From the NCBI GenBank assembly GCA_018401735.1, contig JAGYKI010000024.1, positions 1 to 42,036 of the forward strand: a stretch of DNA of 42,036 bases. Reading direction: 5' to 3'. The stretch's first letter is position 1. Every line of letters begins with the position of its first letter. Below the pieces are notes generated by a model that worked only from the letters and a program-made list of their open reading frames with translations, was not told the DNA's origin and searched no databases. This DNA comes from Schleiferiaceae bacterium. GTDB taxonomy: Bacteria; Bacteroidota; Bacteroidia; Flavobacteriales; Schleiferiaceae. A program made the position numbers and the translations under genes. Shown piece after piece: positions 16,471 to 25,751 of the stretch.

Positions 16471-17562
16471 ATGCAGATGCTTTTACCATTAGCCTTATGG
16501 CTGCTAATTTGCTTAGCCCTTCTTATTATTCATTATCAACGCTTTCATCGCCTGCGTAAAGGCTTGCGCAATAGTAAGGTGGAAAAGGCGATGGCGCAGG
16601 TGATTCCGCTTTCTATTATTGTAGCGGCGCGTAATGAAGCGCATAATATCAAGGATTTTCTTCCGGTACTTTTAAAACAGGATCATCCTAATTTTGAAGT
16701 GCTGCTCATTAATGATGGTAGTACCGATAAAACGGAATTGCTATTGGCCGAAATGTCCAAAGATTTCGAGCATCTCCGCGTATTTAATCATCCCGCACAA
16801 GGGAAAAAGAAAGCAATCAGTTTTGCGATTAGCCAAGCGAAACATGAGGCGCTACTTTTTACCGATGCAGACTGTTGGCCTTCTTCTTTTCAATGGGCAC
16901 ATAAAATGTCTGCGCCCTTAAAGGAATATGATTTAGTGCTTGGCTTTGGCGGATTAATTGGTCCGAAGAGCTTTGTTACTGGACTGAGTATTTTCGAAAC
17001 CTTTCAGACCGCGAGCGCCTATTACTCGGCTGCTTTAGCTCATAAACCCTATATGGGAGTGGGGAGAAATATGGCTTACAATAAAAGCATTTTTAATCGC
17101 GCGGAAGGTTTTGCCGAACATAGCGCGGTACTTTCGGGCGATGACGATTTATTTGTTGCGTCTCTCGAAAATGCCCGGGTGAAACTTCAATTTAATGACG
17201 ATAGTTTCACCTATTCAGATGCCCCTACGAGCATGGAACAGTGGTGGCTGCAAAAGCGCCGTCATTATTCGGCTTCTTTCAAATACCCCATCTCGCGTAA
17301 GCTGGGCCTTGGCTTAGAAGGTTTGCTACAGTTATTTTATTACTTATTATTGCCCTTGGTTTTAATGCTAGGCGCTAAACAGGTCTTGTTTGTATTTTTC
17401 ATAAGATACGTTCTAATGTTAGCAATGGCTAAACCTTTGGCGATGCATTTTAAAGCTTGGCAAGAGTGGTTGGTCTTTCCTCTATGGGAATTTTCATGGT
17501 CTTTATTAACCACCCTTATTCATCTACAAAATCTTTTTTTTGGTCCCCGAAAAACTTGGTAA
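16471..17562 (+). CDS. Family 2 glycosyltransferase, membrane-bound
   Basis: The product has 363 residues. An N-terminal helix (PLALWLLICLALLIIHY) is followed by a GT-A fold domain: SIIVAARNEAHNIKDFLPVL, then VLLINDGSTDKTE, then LLFTDADCWPS with the DxD-type metal site, and a later GDDDLFV and a QWWLQKRRH (Q/RxxRW-like) segment. Two or three C-terminal helices (about 285-355) include LFYYLLLPLVLMLG. Such enzymes use nucleotide sugars at the inner membrane face for cell-surface glycans or lipids; the acceptor is unknown. The gene has its own short-leader promoter and is followed by rsmG after 2 bp. Confidence 0.9.
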   Translation: MQMLLPLALWLLICLALLIIHYQRFHRLRKGLRNSKVEKAMAQVIPLSIIVAARNEAHNIKDFLPVLLKQDHPNFEVLLINDGSTDKTELLLAEMSKDFEHLRVFNHPAQGKKKAISFAISQAKHEALLFTDADCWPSSFQWAHKMSAPLKEYDLVLGFGGLIGPKSFVTGLSIFETFQTASAYYSAALAHKPYMGVGRNMAYNKSIFNRAEGFAEHSAVLSGDDDLFVASLENARVKLQFNDDSFTYSDAPTSMEQWWLQKRRHYSASFKYPISRKLGLGLEGLLQLFYYLLLPLVLMLGAKQVLFVFFIRYVLMLAMAKPLAMHFKAWQEWLVFPLWEFSWSLLTTLIHLQNLFFGPRKTW

Positions 17563-17564
17563 TT

Positions 17565-18185
17565 ATGGAATTGATTAATAAATACTTTCCTAAACTTAGC
17601 GACCTGCAAAGAGGGCAGTTTAGTCAATTGCAAGCTTTATACGAGGAATGGAATGCCCAAATTAATGTCATCTCCCGCAAGGATACGGAGCATTTTTACG
17701 AGCGCCATGTTTTACATTCCTTGGCGATTGCAAGGGTCTGCGAATTTTATCCTACCGCTCAGGTTTTAGATATCGGCACCGGTGGCGGTTTCCCTGGCAT
17801 TCCCCTGGCTATTCTTTTTCCGCAGGCTTCTTTCACTTTGGTAGATAGCATAGGGAAGAAGATTAAGGTAGTGAATGAAGTGGCCTTGGCTTTGAAATTA
17901 AAGAATGTGCGCGCCGAACATTTACGCGCCGAGCAATTGAATGAAAGCTTCGATTTTATTGTGTCGCGCGCGGTTACTCAGATGCCGCGTTTTATGACTT
18001 GGACTCGTGGTAAGATTCGCAAAGGTGTATCCGCTGGGTCCAAGGCGAATGGTATTTTATATCTAAAAGGCGGCGATCTTAAAGAGGAGTTAGCCAATTA
18101 CTCTCGTGCCAAGGTGTATGATATTCCACGCTTTTTTGAGGAGGAATTTTTTGAAACAAAAAAGGTTGTTTATCTCAAAGCGTAA
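17565..18185 (+). CDS. rsmG: 16S rRNA (guanine(527)-N(7))-methyltransferase
   Basis: I use the ATG at 17565, giving 206 residues, the usual size; longer readings run back into the glycosyltransferase gene. RsmG methylates N7 of G527 in 16S rRNA with S-adenosylmethionine. The start contains FPKLSDLQRGQFSQL and the family segment WNAQINVISRKD, followed by the SAM motif VLDIGTGGGFPGIPLAIL (about 67-84), DSIGKKIKVV, and FIVSRAVTQM. The gene starts 2 bp after the preceding stop, so it is probably translationally coupled. The 152-bp gap that follows contains only a weak inverted repeat (GCTAAAA/TTTTAGC). Confidence 0.96.
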   Translation: MELINKYFPKLSDLQRGQFSQLQALYEEWNAQINVISRKDTEHFYERHVLHSLAIARVCEFYPTAQVLDIGTGGGFPGIPLAILFPQASFTLVDSIGKKIKVVNEVALALKLKNVRAEHLRAEQLNESFDFIVSRAVTQMPRFMTWTRGKIRKGVSAGSKANGILYLKGGDLKEELANYSRAKVYDIPRFFEEEFFETKKVVYLKA

Positions 18186-18337
18186 TTTGTTTCTAAATTT
18201 TAGCGGAGCTTAAGAAAAGGATAACGAGGGCTAAAAGCATCAAATTAGGTTTTTAGCTAAAATGGCCCTGCTTTTTGGGAGGAGCGAACTTTGCAGATTT
18301 TGCCTTAGAAAAATTGAAAAGATTAGCCTGAAGGCTC

Positions 18338-19450
18338 TTAATTATGAGGATCACTAAATGCTGTGTCTTCTAAAAACTTATAGTCGCTTAAAGTTCTTAA
18401 GAAAGCTGCTAAAGCTTGCTTTTGTCCGGCATTCCAATTTCGGCCAATGCCCGCCGCTTTCATATTTGGATCAATATTCGGGTGTAAGTGACCTCCGAAA
18501 TTGTAGAAGCCAATCAGGCTATCTAAATTAGGAATACTACCGTCGTGCATAAAAGGGAAACCAAACTCTACATTGCGCACACTAGGGACTTTAAATTTTC
18601 CTATATCTTCCACTTTGCCGGTGATGCGCGCACGTCCTTCGTCGCTGTAAACCGCTTTGAGGCCGTTGTTTATAAATTGTAAATCTCTACCAAAGGCTCC
18701 GAAAAGGTAGGCCGTTTCTCTTTCACCATGGCAATGGAAACAATCGCCGCCAAAGCCTCCATTGGGGTCGAAATCGGAGGTGAATAACTCGTAGCCACGC
18801 TGCTCTAATTCGGTAAATGTGGCGCCGGTTTGTAAGCGGATTACCGAGTCAAATTTAGAATTAGCCGAAATTAAAGTACGCTCAAATTGGGCAATCGCCT
18901 TACCTAGGTTTTCGGCCGTAATAGTACTACTGCCAAAAGCCGCTTTAAACATGGGTGGATACATGGGATTTGCCTGCAAGCGGGCAACGGCAGTTGCTAG
19001 GTCGTTGTCCATTTCAATCGGATCTTCAATCGGCACTAAGGCTTGCTCTTCGAGCGTAAGCGAACGCCCATCCCAAAAGAAATTATCGTGAAAAGCTAGG
19101 TTGAAAAGGGGCATGGCCTTGCGCGTCCCGAAGGTGCCATTTATCCCTACTGATGTAGCCGTTGCATCAGTAAAAGCGCGCTCTTGTATATGGCAACTTC
19201 CGCACGATTGGGTGCCATCTCCCGAAAGGGCCTTTTCATAAAATAAGAAGCGGCCCAGTTTTATCCCTTCTTCCGTAAGGGGATTACCGGGTTGAATGTT
19301 GGCAGGAGGAAAACCGGCAGGAACTTCTAAAGTGTAAGGAGTGCCAAAACTTTGGCTTGGGATAGTCGGTGCGTCTTCTCTACATTGCGCAAAAACGAGG
19401 ACACTAAGTCCAATACTAGCGAGGGCTAAACTTTTGGCGTGCTTCTTCAT
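18338..19450 (-). CDS. Di-haem cytochrome c peroxidase (MauG/CcpA type) lipoprotein
   Basis: The product has 370 residues. A signal peptide ends in a lipobox (LVFAQC, Cys 23), so it is probably anchored to a membrane facing the periplasm. Two c-type haem sites are present: CGSCH at 83-87 and CFHCH at 237-241. Family landmarks include LGRFLFYEKALSGDGTQSC, FFWDGRS, and KVPSVRNVEFGFPFMHDGS near the C-terminal haem. These enzymes reduce hydrogen peroxide with electrons from cytochromes or, in the MauG branch, modify proteins. The gene has its own unit 33 bp from rluD, in the same direction; upstream GAACTTTG is only a weak promoter match. Confidence 0.93.
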   Translation of the reverse strand: MKKHAKSLALASIGLSVLVFAQCREDAPTIPSQSFGTPYTLEVPAGFPPANIQPGNPLTEEGIKLGRFLFYEKALSGDGTQSCGSCHIQERAFTDATATSVGINGTFGTRKAMPLFNLAFHDNFFWDGRSLTLEEQALVPIEDPIEMDNDLATAVARLQANPMYPPMFKAAFGSSTITAENLGKAIAQFERTLISANSKFDSVIRLQTGATFTELEQRGYELFTSDFDPNGGFGGDCFHCHGERETAYLFGAFGRDLQFINNGLKAVYSDEGRARITGKVEDIGKFKVPSVRNVEFGFPFMHDGSIPNLDSLIGFYNFGGHLHPNIDPNMKAAGIGRNWNAGQKQALAAFLRTLSDYKFLEDTAFSDPHN

Positions 19451-19484
19451 CTTAAAATCCTTATTGCTTCAAAGTTCGTCTAAT

Positions 19485-20537
19485 TTACTCAGTTTTAAAG
19501 TGACTGTAATTACGCCACTTTTCTACTAAGGCTTGCATATCTTCGGGTAAGTCTGAATTAAACGACAGAGCCTTTCCTGAAGTTGGGTGCGTAAAGCCTA
19601 GAGTCTTAGCGTGCAGCGCTTGACGTGGGCATACAAGGAAGCAGTTTTCTACAAATTGCTTGTACTTTGTAAATGTTGTTCCTTTTAACACTTTGTCTCC
19701 GCCGTACTCCTTATCATTAAACAAAGTATGGCCAATATGTTTCATGTGAACGCGAATTTGGTGGGTGCGTCCTGTTTCCAATTTACACTCCACTAAGGTT
19801 ACATAACCTAATCGTTCTACCACCTTATAGTGGGTTACCGCGTGCTTGCCAATTTCGTCTTCATCCGCGTAAACTTTAAAGACCTTGCGGTTTTTTAAAC
19901 TGCGACCTATATTGCCAGTAATGGTTCCGGAATCTTCTTCCACATTACCCCAAACAAGAGCATGGTAGGTTCTTTGGGTAGTGCGTTCGAAAAACTGATT
20001 GGCCAAATGAGCCATTGCTTTTTCATTGGCCGCCACAACCATAATACCGCTGGTATCGCGGTCTAAGCGATGCACCAAGCCGGGTCTTTCCTTATCTAAA
20101 CCGGGTAAATTTTGAAACTTAAAAAGTAGCGCATTAACTAATGTGCCGTCGTAATTGCCAAAGCCAGGATGCACCACCATTCCTGGTTCTTTGTGTAGTA
20201 CAATTACATCTTGATCTTGGTATAAAATTTCTACCGGAATGTCTTCTGCAATTAAATCGGTATCGCGTGGCGGGTAGGCTAAAACAATTTGAATGAGATC
20301 ACCGGGTTTAATTTTGTGATTGCTTTTAACCTTCTTTTCGTTCACCCGAATGTTTCCAGCGGCGGCGGCTTGTTGCACTTTATTGCGGGTGGTGTTTTTT
20401 AGAAGGTTTACTAAGAACTTATCAACCCGTAAGGGGCTTTGGCCGGCTTCGGCAACTATGCGATGATGTTCAAATAATTCTTCTTGATCCTGCTCTTCTA
20501 AAAATTGGTCCGATTGCGGATCTAGTTCTTTGTTCAT
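19485..20537 (-). CDS. RluA/RluD-family 23S rRNA pseudouridine synthase
   Basis: The product has 350 residues. An S4 RNA-binding domain (about 33-90, RVDKFLVNLLKNTTRNKVQQ) precedes the synthase domain. The catalytic motif HRLDRDTSG puts the Asp at residue 159. Later RTHQIRVHMKHIGH and ALHAKTLGFTHP are standard family motifs. RluD itself makes pseudouridines 1911, 1915 and 1917 in 23S helix 69. The S4 domain and length fit RluD best, but paralogues are common in this phylum. Its ATG shares one base with the stop of the T9SS gene upstream, so it is translated from the PASTA-T9SS-rluD transcript. Confidence 0.94.
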   Translation of the reverse strand: MNKELDPQSDQFLEEQDQEELFEHHRIVAEAGQSPLRVDKFLVNLLKNTTRNKVQQAAAAGNIRVNEKKVKSNHKIKPGDLIQIVLAYPPRDTDLIAEDIPVEILYQDQDVIVLHKEPGMVVHPGFGNYDGTLVNALLFKFQNLPGLDKERPGLVHRLDRDTSGIMVVAANEKAMAHLANQFFERTTQRTYHALVWGNVEEDSGTITGNIGRSLKNRKVFKVYADEDEIGKHAVTHYKVVERLGYVTLVECKLETGRTHQIRVHMKHIGHTLFNDKEYGGDKVLKGTTFTKYKQFVENCFLVCPRQALHAKTLGFTHPTSGKALSFNSDLPEDMQALVEKWRNYSHFKTE

Positions 20538-22405
20538 TAATACGATTGAATAATTACTTTCTTGCGATAAAGCTCGTTACTGCTTGTTTTCTGAATTTCC
20601 AGTACATAGAGGCCTGGGCTTAAATTACCCATATCCCACTTTTCTGTGGCTGGGCTCTGGCGCACTAAAGCGCCATTTATACTGCGTAAACCTAAAGTCC
20701 AATTCGCTTTATCCTTTTCAGAGAAAGGGAATTTTATATTAATCGTCCCCTTACTGGGATTCGGGTAAACTTCAAAGTCTTCTTGGTTAAAGGTGTTTTC
20801 CTGCACCCCTAAGTCGCGTGGGGCATAACCATAAATCGGGCGCATCATAATAGTCGCGCCTAGAAAGGATTGGTATAAGTCATCAACTTCGCCATAAAAG
20901 GCTTCGGTATAGCCACGGCGGTTTTGGTCGTAACCTAAAGTTAAAGGCCCGGCATCCTGCTGACGAATACCGATAAACACGGTTCCCCGTGTAAAGAAGG
21001 CCGCCAAACTAGTGTCTAATAAATAAGGCTGGTAAAAATTATGATCACTAAATTGCGGTTGATATAGACTATCACTTTCATAGAGAATTTGCCCCGGTAT
21101 ACCACTGTTGTTTTCTAAAACTATAATGCTAAACTCTTGCTTGGTTATGTCAATAGCCGAAGGCAAAAAGTAAAGATAAAGTCCCTTAAGGCTGTCGTTC
21201 TGCAAGATATTATAGCGCTGCACAATAAAGCCCCCGCGGTTATTTAGAACTTCGTACGAACGTTCAGCACTGCCATCGTCGTAGGCGTAATAATTTTTAA
21301 AGTCTTGTTGCTTAGTTAGGGTGTCATTGGCGCTATAGGTTTGACTACCGCCGCTATAATACTGACGCGAAACAAAGCTAAACTCATCTGTGTAAGGCGG
21401 GTTAAGGAAGTTAAGGCGAGGGCGCCCCACATCGGCCGTATCGGGAACAGGAAAGCGTATTTCTACATTATCACCGTGACTATCATCTAAGTCACCATCG
21501 GGTAAACCGTTTTGGTCTACAACAGTGCCTTGCAGGGCAATTTGATATTCACCTAAGAGTCTTCCTTGGTTGCTTCCGCCCGGATTTACATTGCGTCGGT
21601 AAAATAAGCGTAAGTCTTTTTTCGCTAATGCAGATGGGTTTATAAGGTTATTGAGGTGCCACCATGGAACGGATTCGAAATTTACAAGCAGACTAGGATG
21701 AGGGCGAGTAAATGCTACGTCGCTAATTATGGTGTCGCGGTAATCTCTTTGGTCATCTAGTTTAACATAGTCGATGTGCCAAACATCAAAGGCTCCAGCC
21801 CGATAGCCATAATTTAAAAAGCGGAATTTAAAACTGCTGGAAAAAAAACGCGTTTCAACGGGAAGCATTACTCTTTCGAAGCTTTCTTGAGGGCCGTTAT
21901 TCGTTCCCCAGGCAGATTGCCATGCAGAGTCGCTGTCATTCCAAAATTGCACCACGAGGGAATCGCTACTTGCGGGCGGCTCACCCCAACCACCAGCTTG
22001 ATAAAAGAAACTAAGGTAAACCGAATCTTGAGGATTGCTGAGGTCAATAGTCCGAGAGCTTAGAACGTCGCATATGCTATCACCTCCACTTAAACGATAA
22101 GCGCGGCCAAATTGATTTAAACCATCAAAAGTGGCTACCCCAAGAGTAATTGGGCTTCTGGCCCAGGTTTGGTTGATGTATACCTGATTCGTCGCTTCCC
22201 ATAAGTTAGGATTGGCAAAAATTCCCGCACTACTGAAGTCATCAAAGAAAGGCAGGTTTACGGTGCTTTTGGAAAGGCTAGTTTTAGTTGCTTCCTCTGA
22301 AATTTGTAGGGCAGATACGCCGCTCAATCTCTCACTTCTCTGCGCAAGCAAAGAAGAGCTGATAAATAAGAATAGTAGCGCTAAGTGTTTATAGAACAGA
22401 GTCAT
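20537..22405 (-). CDS. Large secreted protein with T9SS sorting domain
   Basis: The product has 622 residues. The signal peptide is HLALLFLFISSSLLAQ. The mature part begins with a galactose-binding or MAM-like beta-sandwich region (NLPFFDDFSSAGIFANPNLW to FDVWHIDYVKLDD, about 45-230), common in surface proteins of this phylum. The C-terminal 80 residues carry YPNPSKGTINIKFPF and MGNLSPGLYVLEIQ, a type A T9SS sorting domain. I do not recognise a catalytic domain. It lies between the PASTA gene (17-bp overlap) and rluD (1-bp overlap), an unusual place for a cargo protein, and is presumably co-transcribed with both. Confidence 0.85.
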   Translation of the reverse strand: MTLFYKHLALLFLFISSSLLAQRSERLSGVSALQISEEATKTSLSKSTVNLPFFDDFSSAGIFANPNLWEATNQVYINQTWARSPITLGVATFDGLNQFGRAYRLSGGDSICDVLSSRTIDLSNPQDSVYLSFFYQAGGWGEPPASSDSLVVQFWNDSDSAWQSAWGTNNGPQESFERVMLPVETRFFSSSFKFRFLNYGYRAGAFDVWHIDYVKLDDQRDYRDTIISDVAFTRPHPSLLVNFESVPWWHLNNLINPSALAKKDLRLFYRRNVNPGGSNQGRLLGEYQIALQGTVVDQNGLPDGDLDDSHGDNVEIRFPVPDTADVGRPRLNFLNPPYTDEFSFVSRQYYSGGSQTYSANDTLTKQQDFKNYYAYDDGSAERSYEVLNNRGGFIVQRYNILQNDSLKGLYLYFLPSAIDITKQEFSIIVLENNSGIPGQILYESDSLYQPQFSDHNFYQPYLLDTSLAAFFTRGTVFIGIRQQDAGPLTLGYDQNRRGYTEAFYGEVDDLYQSFLGATIMMRPIYGYAPRDLGVQENTFNQEDFEVYPNPSKGTINIKFPFSEKDKANWTLGLRSINGALVRQSPATEKWDMGNLSPGLYVLEIQKTSSNELYRKKVIIQSY

Positions 22406-23231
22406 TAAGAGTAGAGTCGAGGGGTGTTTGTAATTGGAACTCTAACGAGTCGTTGGCTATTTTGGTATAGTCGTTCGTTAGCCAAAGATCTATTTCCCGC
22501 CCCATTTGAATGCTCGGGTAAAGACTGGGTGGAGGGCTTTGACGGTAAACAAGGGCTGCTGCGGTATCGGTAATTTCTTCATCGTAAATAATGGAGCCTA
22601 AGTTTAAAGAGCGGGCTAGTAAATCTTCCCGCGCTTCATCTAATGTTTTCCAACGTAGGTAGGGGGATAGAATAAGCTCATCGCTTAGGCCTTGACCTAA
22701 GACTAAATCGATGGTTGTTCCTTTATTTAATTTCTCGCCAGGCATTACCGAGCGGTTGCCAATTTTTACTTCAATAACCACATCTTTCCCGATGTACGGA
22801 ACGTAAATTAAATTCCCTACAATAAATCCTTGCGATTCCAAATCGTAAATAGCGCGCCTTTTGGTTTTCTCTATCAACATAGGCATCTCTATTTTACGCG
22901 GCTTAAAAGGGTTTATGGTAATGCGGATACTACGTCCCACTTTTACCAAAGACCCTGCTTCTGGGTATTGGGCCACCACACTGCCACGGGGAAAGCTGGG
23001 GTCGTATTCTGAGGAGTCAATTACTTCATAAAAAAGACCTTTATCAGTAAGGATTTTGTCTACCTCGCTTAATGCAAGGGAGTTAAGGTCAGATACTTTT
23101 ATATTCTCACCGTGACGGCTATAAGAAGCTAAAAAATAATTAAGTCCAAAAAACAAACCTGAAATAAGCAATAGAGCCAAGATCAGATTGGCAAAGAAGG
23201 TTTTACTTTTAAGAAAGCGAATGATCTTCAT
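22389..23231 (-). CDS. Membrane-anchored PASTA-domain protein
   Basis: The product has 280 residues. A single N-terminal helix (ANLILALLLISGLFFGLNYFL, about 14-34) anchors it with the rest in the periplasm. Three PASTA repeats follow: about 42-110 (VSDLNSLALSEVDKIL and RGSVVAQYPEAGSLVKVGRS), about 113-182 (SVMPGEKLNKGTTIDLVLG) and about 188-252 (VYRQSPPPS). PASTA domains bind peptidoglycan or beta-lactam-like ligands. No kinase or penicillin-binding domain is attached. In related genomes such a gene often lies beside rluD and ddl; here rluD is two genes downstream and ddl is not visible. It follows the acyl-CoA reductase gene after 30 bp. Confidence 0.9.
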   Translation of the reverse strand: MKIIRFLKSKTFFANLILALLLISGLFFGLNYFLASYSRHGENIKVSDLNSLALSEVDKILTDKGLFYEVIDSSEYDPSFPRGSVVAQYPEAGSLVKVGRSIRITINPFKPRKIEMPMLIEKTKRRAIYDLESQGFIVGNLIYVPYIGKDVVIEVKIGNRSVMPGEKLNKGTTIDLVLGQGLSDELILSPYLRWKTLDEAREDLLARSLNLGSIIYDEEITDTAAALVYRQSPPPSLYPSIQMGREIDLWLTNDYTKIANDSLEFQLQTPLDSTLNDSVL

Positions 23232-23261
23232 GATGTTAGATATTACGCAAAAATAAGGGAA

Positions 23262-24335
23262 TTATAAACGATGCAAGAATTCGAGCGTATCTACATTATC
23301 GGCATAATCCCAAAGTTTAGGTTTTTGGCTTTCACCAAAAGGCACAGCCGTGTCTAAGTTTTCCGATTTTCCAACGATACATTGCAGGTCGTCGGAATAT
23401 TGATCAAGGTCTTTTTTAACCAATTCAATATCTTCGTAACGCTCAATATTTAAAACCGAAACCGGGGCATGTAAAGCCTTGTCTTCTTTAATAATGAAGA
23501 AACCGTTTTCTAAGAAATCGATATGCTCCATTAGGTAGATGGCGCGATTATAATCGTAATTATTGCCATATTTATTATTGTTAGCAACCGCCTCAAAAGG
23601 GAAGAAGGCCTTGAAAAGTCGCTGTATATCAAAGTCTTTGGGGACATAAGCTTTAGAAACATTACGACAACCTAAACCAAAATAGCGGAAAATATCTTCG
23701 CCTAAAGCTTGCAATTCTTCATCGCTTTCATCGCCCTCTAAAATAGCTACCGAGCTGCGGTTGCGGCGAATGATATGCGGGTACTTTCCAAAATAATGGT
23801 CAAAATAGCGCGACGAGTTATTGCTTCCCGTAGCAATTACTGCGTCGAAGTTTTCCATTTTATTCTCGGCGATGCTCAGCGAATGCGCAAAGTCTTTTTC
23901 TATGGCCACCAGCATTTGTAAAACAAAAGGGATCAATTTAGCATCGTCGGAGCTAGGTTTAATCAAAGCCTTATGTCCGGCCAATAAAACCGAGATTAAA
24001 TCGTGTAAACCTACTAAGGGAATATTGCCAGCCATGATAATGGCTACGGTTTTGGCTTCATCACGCGGACTAAAATACGCTTCGTCATAATCAATCACCC
24101 AAGCTTGGAGCTGTTCTTCGCTTAAAGCTAAACTCCACTGTTCTAGGGCGAAGTGCAGGTTTTCTTCGCTAAACCAATGGTTAAAAAGTTCAGCATCTTT
24201 AATAACCGTGTGGTATTCTTTAAGAAAAAACTTATTTAATTTTTGCAGGTCTTCGTCGGCACGCGCCTCTTTATACTGACTTAAAAATCTCCCTAATTTT
24301 TCAAAGGCAGCAATCCTTTGTTCTAATGAAAGCAT
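23262..24335 (-). CDS. Acyl-CoA reductase (LuxC-like aldehyde dehydrogenase family)
   Basis: The product has 357 residues. It resembles the short acyl-CoA reductases of Bacteroidota, related to LuxC, which reduce fatty acyl groups to aldehydes with NADPH. Visible segments are KTVAIIMAGNIPLVGLHDLISVLLAGH, KPSSDDAKLIPFVLQML, ATGSNNSSRYFDHYFGKYP and the presumed active-site cysteine in LGCRNVSKAYVP. It is divergent from the ferredoxin gene across 45 bp, an arrangement I recall as common in Flavobacteriia. The pairing hints at a redox role, but the actual substrate is not shown. PASTA, T9SS and rluD genes lie downstream on the same strand. Confidence 0.88.
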   Translation of the reverse strand: MLSLEQRIAAFEKLGRFLSQYKEARADEDLQKLNKFFLKEYHTVIKDAELFNHWFSEENLHFALEQWSLALSEEQLQAWVIDYDEAYFSPRDEAKTVAIIMAGNIPLVGLHDLISVLLAGHKALIKPSSDDAKLIPFVLQMLVAIEKDFAHSLSIAENKMENFDAVIATGSNNSSRYFDHYFGKYPHIIRRNRSSVAILEGDESDEELQALGEDIFRYFGLGCRNVSKAYVPKDFDIQRLFKAFFPFEAVANNNKYGNNYDYNRAIYLMEHIDFLENGFFIIKEDKALHAPVSVLNIERYEDIELVKKDLDQYSDDLQCIVGKSENLDTAVPFGESQKPKLWDYADNVDTLEFLHRL

Positions 24336-24352
24336 GTAGATAATTTAGTTAT

Positions 24353-24360
24353 TAACTTTG
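24353..24360 (+). promoter_or_regulatory. -7 promoter element of the ferredoxin gene (TAACTTTG)
   Basis: TAACTTTG is a full match to TAnnTTTG and ends 20 bases before the ATG at 24381. No TTG stands at the normal -33 distance. It lies in the 45-bp divergent gap with the acyl-CoA reductase gene. Confidence 0.55.
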
Positions 24361-24380
24361 CGCAAAAGTAAGAACAGATT

Positions 24381-24731
24381 ATGGCTATTAAGATAACTGA
24401 TGAATGTATTAATTGCGGAGCCTGCGAACCGGAGTGCCCAAATAACGCAATTTATGAAGGAGCCCAAGAGTGGCGATTCTCTGAAGGTACTACTCTAACT
24501 GGAAAAGTTAAGCCTAAGAGTGGCGGGGAGTATGATGCCGACGAAGCACAAGAGCCGGTAGATTATGATGTGTTTTATATTGTTACCGATAAGTGTACCG
24601 AGTGTATAGGCTTTCACGAAGAGCCTCAATGTGCTGAGGTTTGCCCAGTAGATTGCTGCGTTCCGGATGAAGATAATGTGGAAACCGAAGAGGAATTGCT
24701 TGCTAAAAAGGAGTTTTTACACCTCGACTAA
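24381..24731 (+). CDS. 4Fe-4S dicluster ferredoxin
   Basis: The product has 116 residues. The first cluster motif is [11 protein letters not shown] (Cys 9, 12, 15, 19). The second set is [17 protein letters not shown] (Cys 72, 75, 84, 88), with the longer spacing between the second and third cysteines that is typical of the Allochromatium-type 2[4Fe-4S] ferredoxins. Cys 92-93 follow. The middle is acidic. It is a small soluble low-potential electron carrier; its partner is not defined. It is divergent from the acyl-CoA reductase gene and is followed after 32 bp by an exported protein gene. Confidence 0.95.
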   Translation: MAIKITDECINCGACEPECPNNAIYEGAQEWRFSEGTTLTGKVKPKSGGEYDADEAQEPVDYDVFYIVTDKCTECIGFHEEPQCAEVCPVDCCVPDEDNVETEEELLAKKEFLHLD

Positions 24732-24763
24732 TACCTTTAAGCACAACTTTGCGTTAGCCGCTT

Positions 24764-25636
24764 ATGAGAATTTTCCTTTTTATTTTCCTTTTTTCGCTTT
24801 CGCTAGATGGGCTCAAAGCACAAGTTGATTTAAATGAATTGGCAAAAGTGGGACGGCAGATTTTGGATTCACCAGAGTTTGCCGTCCGCGATTCATCTAA
24901 TCGTTATTTTCTTAAGAAATTAAAGGATTTCCTTGCGGAAGATGATAATTATAAGCTGGAGCTTAAGGAGTTAACCAGCATGATTCGTGTGGCGGATCCT
25001 AATAATAGGGTGGCGCTTTACACTTGGCAAATGCCAGATCAGAAATTTAAGTACCATCGTTTCGGAATTGCGGTAGTGGCCACCAAAAAAGGTCCAGTGG
25101 TTACCGAGCTAATCGATGCTCTTGAAAATTTACCCAATTTGCAAGAGCGAATTCTCAAGCCAGAAGAATGGCCAGGAGCCCTTTATTATAAACTGATACC
25201 TCTTAAGGGTGAAAAAGAAAAGTTTACCCTTTTAGGTTATGCTTCGGGTGAGAAGACCCATAAAAAGATTATTGAGGCTATTGAGATTAAGCGCAATGGC
25301 GGAATTCGTTTTGGTGCGAAGATTTTTAGAGTAGACGATTGGCAGGACAAGATTTTAAAGAAAGCTCCTTATCGTTTGGTTTTGGAATATGGCTCAAAAT
25401 ACGCCGTTACTGTACGTTGGAATGAAAAGGAAGAGCGCATTATTATGGACAATATAGGTCCTCCTGAGCCCAAAATGAAGGGTCTTTATTTCATGTATGG
25501 TCCTGATTTCAGTTATAATGCGCTGTATTGGGAAGATGATTGGTGGCACCTAATCAATAAGGTAAACTTTAATACGGGGCAGGAAATCGAGTTTCGCCCA
25601 CCTTCGCAGCCAACGGGTTTGCCCAAGCGCGAATAA
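24764..25636 (+). CDS. Hypothetical exported protein
   Basis: The product has 290 residues. The signal peptide MRIFLFIFLFSLSLDGLKAQ is clear. The mature part has no domain I can name, but its pattern (LYTWQMPDQKFKYHRFGIAVV, PGALYYKLIPL, KFTLLGYASG, FYMYGPDFSYNALYW-like YFMYGPDFSYNALYW) resembles a conserved family of Bacteroidota exported proteins without known function. No lipobox and no T9SS domain are seen, so a periplasmic location is likely. A CAACTTTG element 13 bases before the ATG may give it its own promoter. It separates the ferredoxin gene from serC, and a mobile element follows. Confidence 0.7.
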   Translation: MRIFLFIFLFSLSLDGLKAQVDLNELAKVGRQILDSPEFAVRDSSNRYFLKKLKDFLAEDDNYKLELKELTSMIRVADPNNRVALYTWQMPDQKFKYHRFGIAVVATKKGPVVTELIDALENLPNLQERILKPEEWPGALYYKLIPLKGEKEKFTLLGYASGEKTHKKIIEAIEIKRNGGIRFGAKIFRVDDWQDKILKKAPYRLVLEYGSKYAVTVRWNEKEERIIMDNIGPPEPKMKGLYFMYGPDFSYNALYWEDDWWHLINKVNFNTGQEIEFRPPSQPTGLPKRE

Positions 25637-25751
25637 TTTACTTTCGAGCCTAAATTTCGGTAGGAAATTTCTTCATTTCACCAACCTTTAGCCCTTGCTT
25701 TTGTGATCCTTAAAAAATTAACAATAACATAAAGTGAGGCGGTTTTGATAA

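Noticed and set aside
18227..18260. GCTAAAA/TTTTAGC inverted repeat after rsmG as a terminator
   Set aside because: The stem is short and AT-rich with a long loop and has no T run after it.
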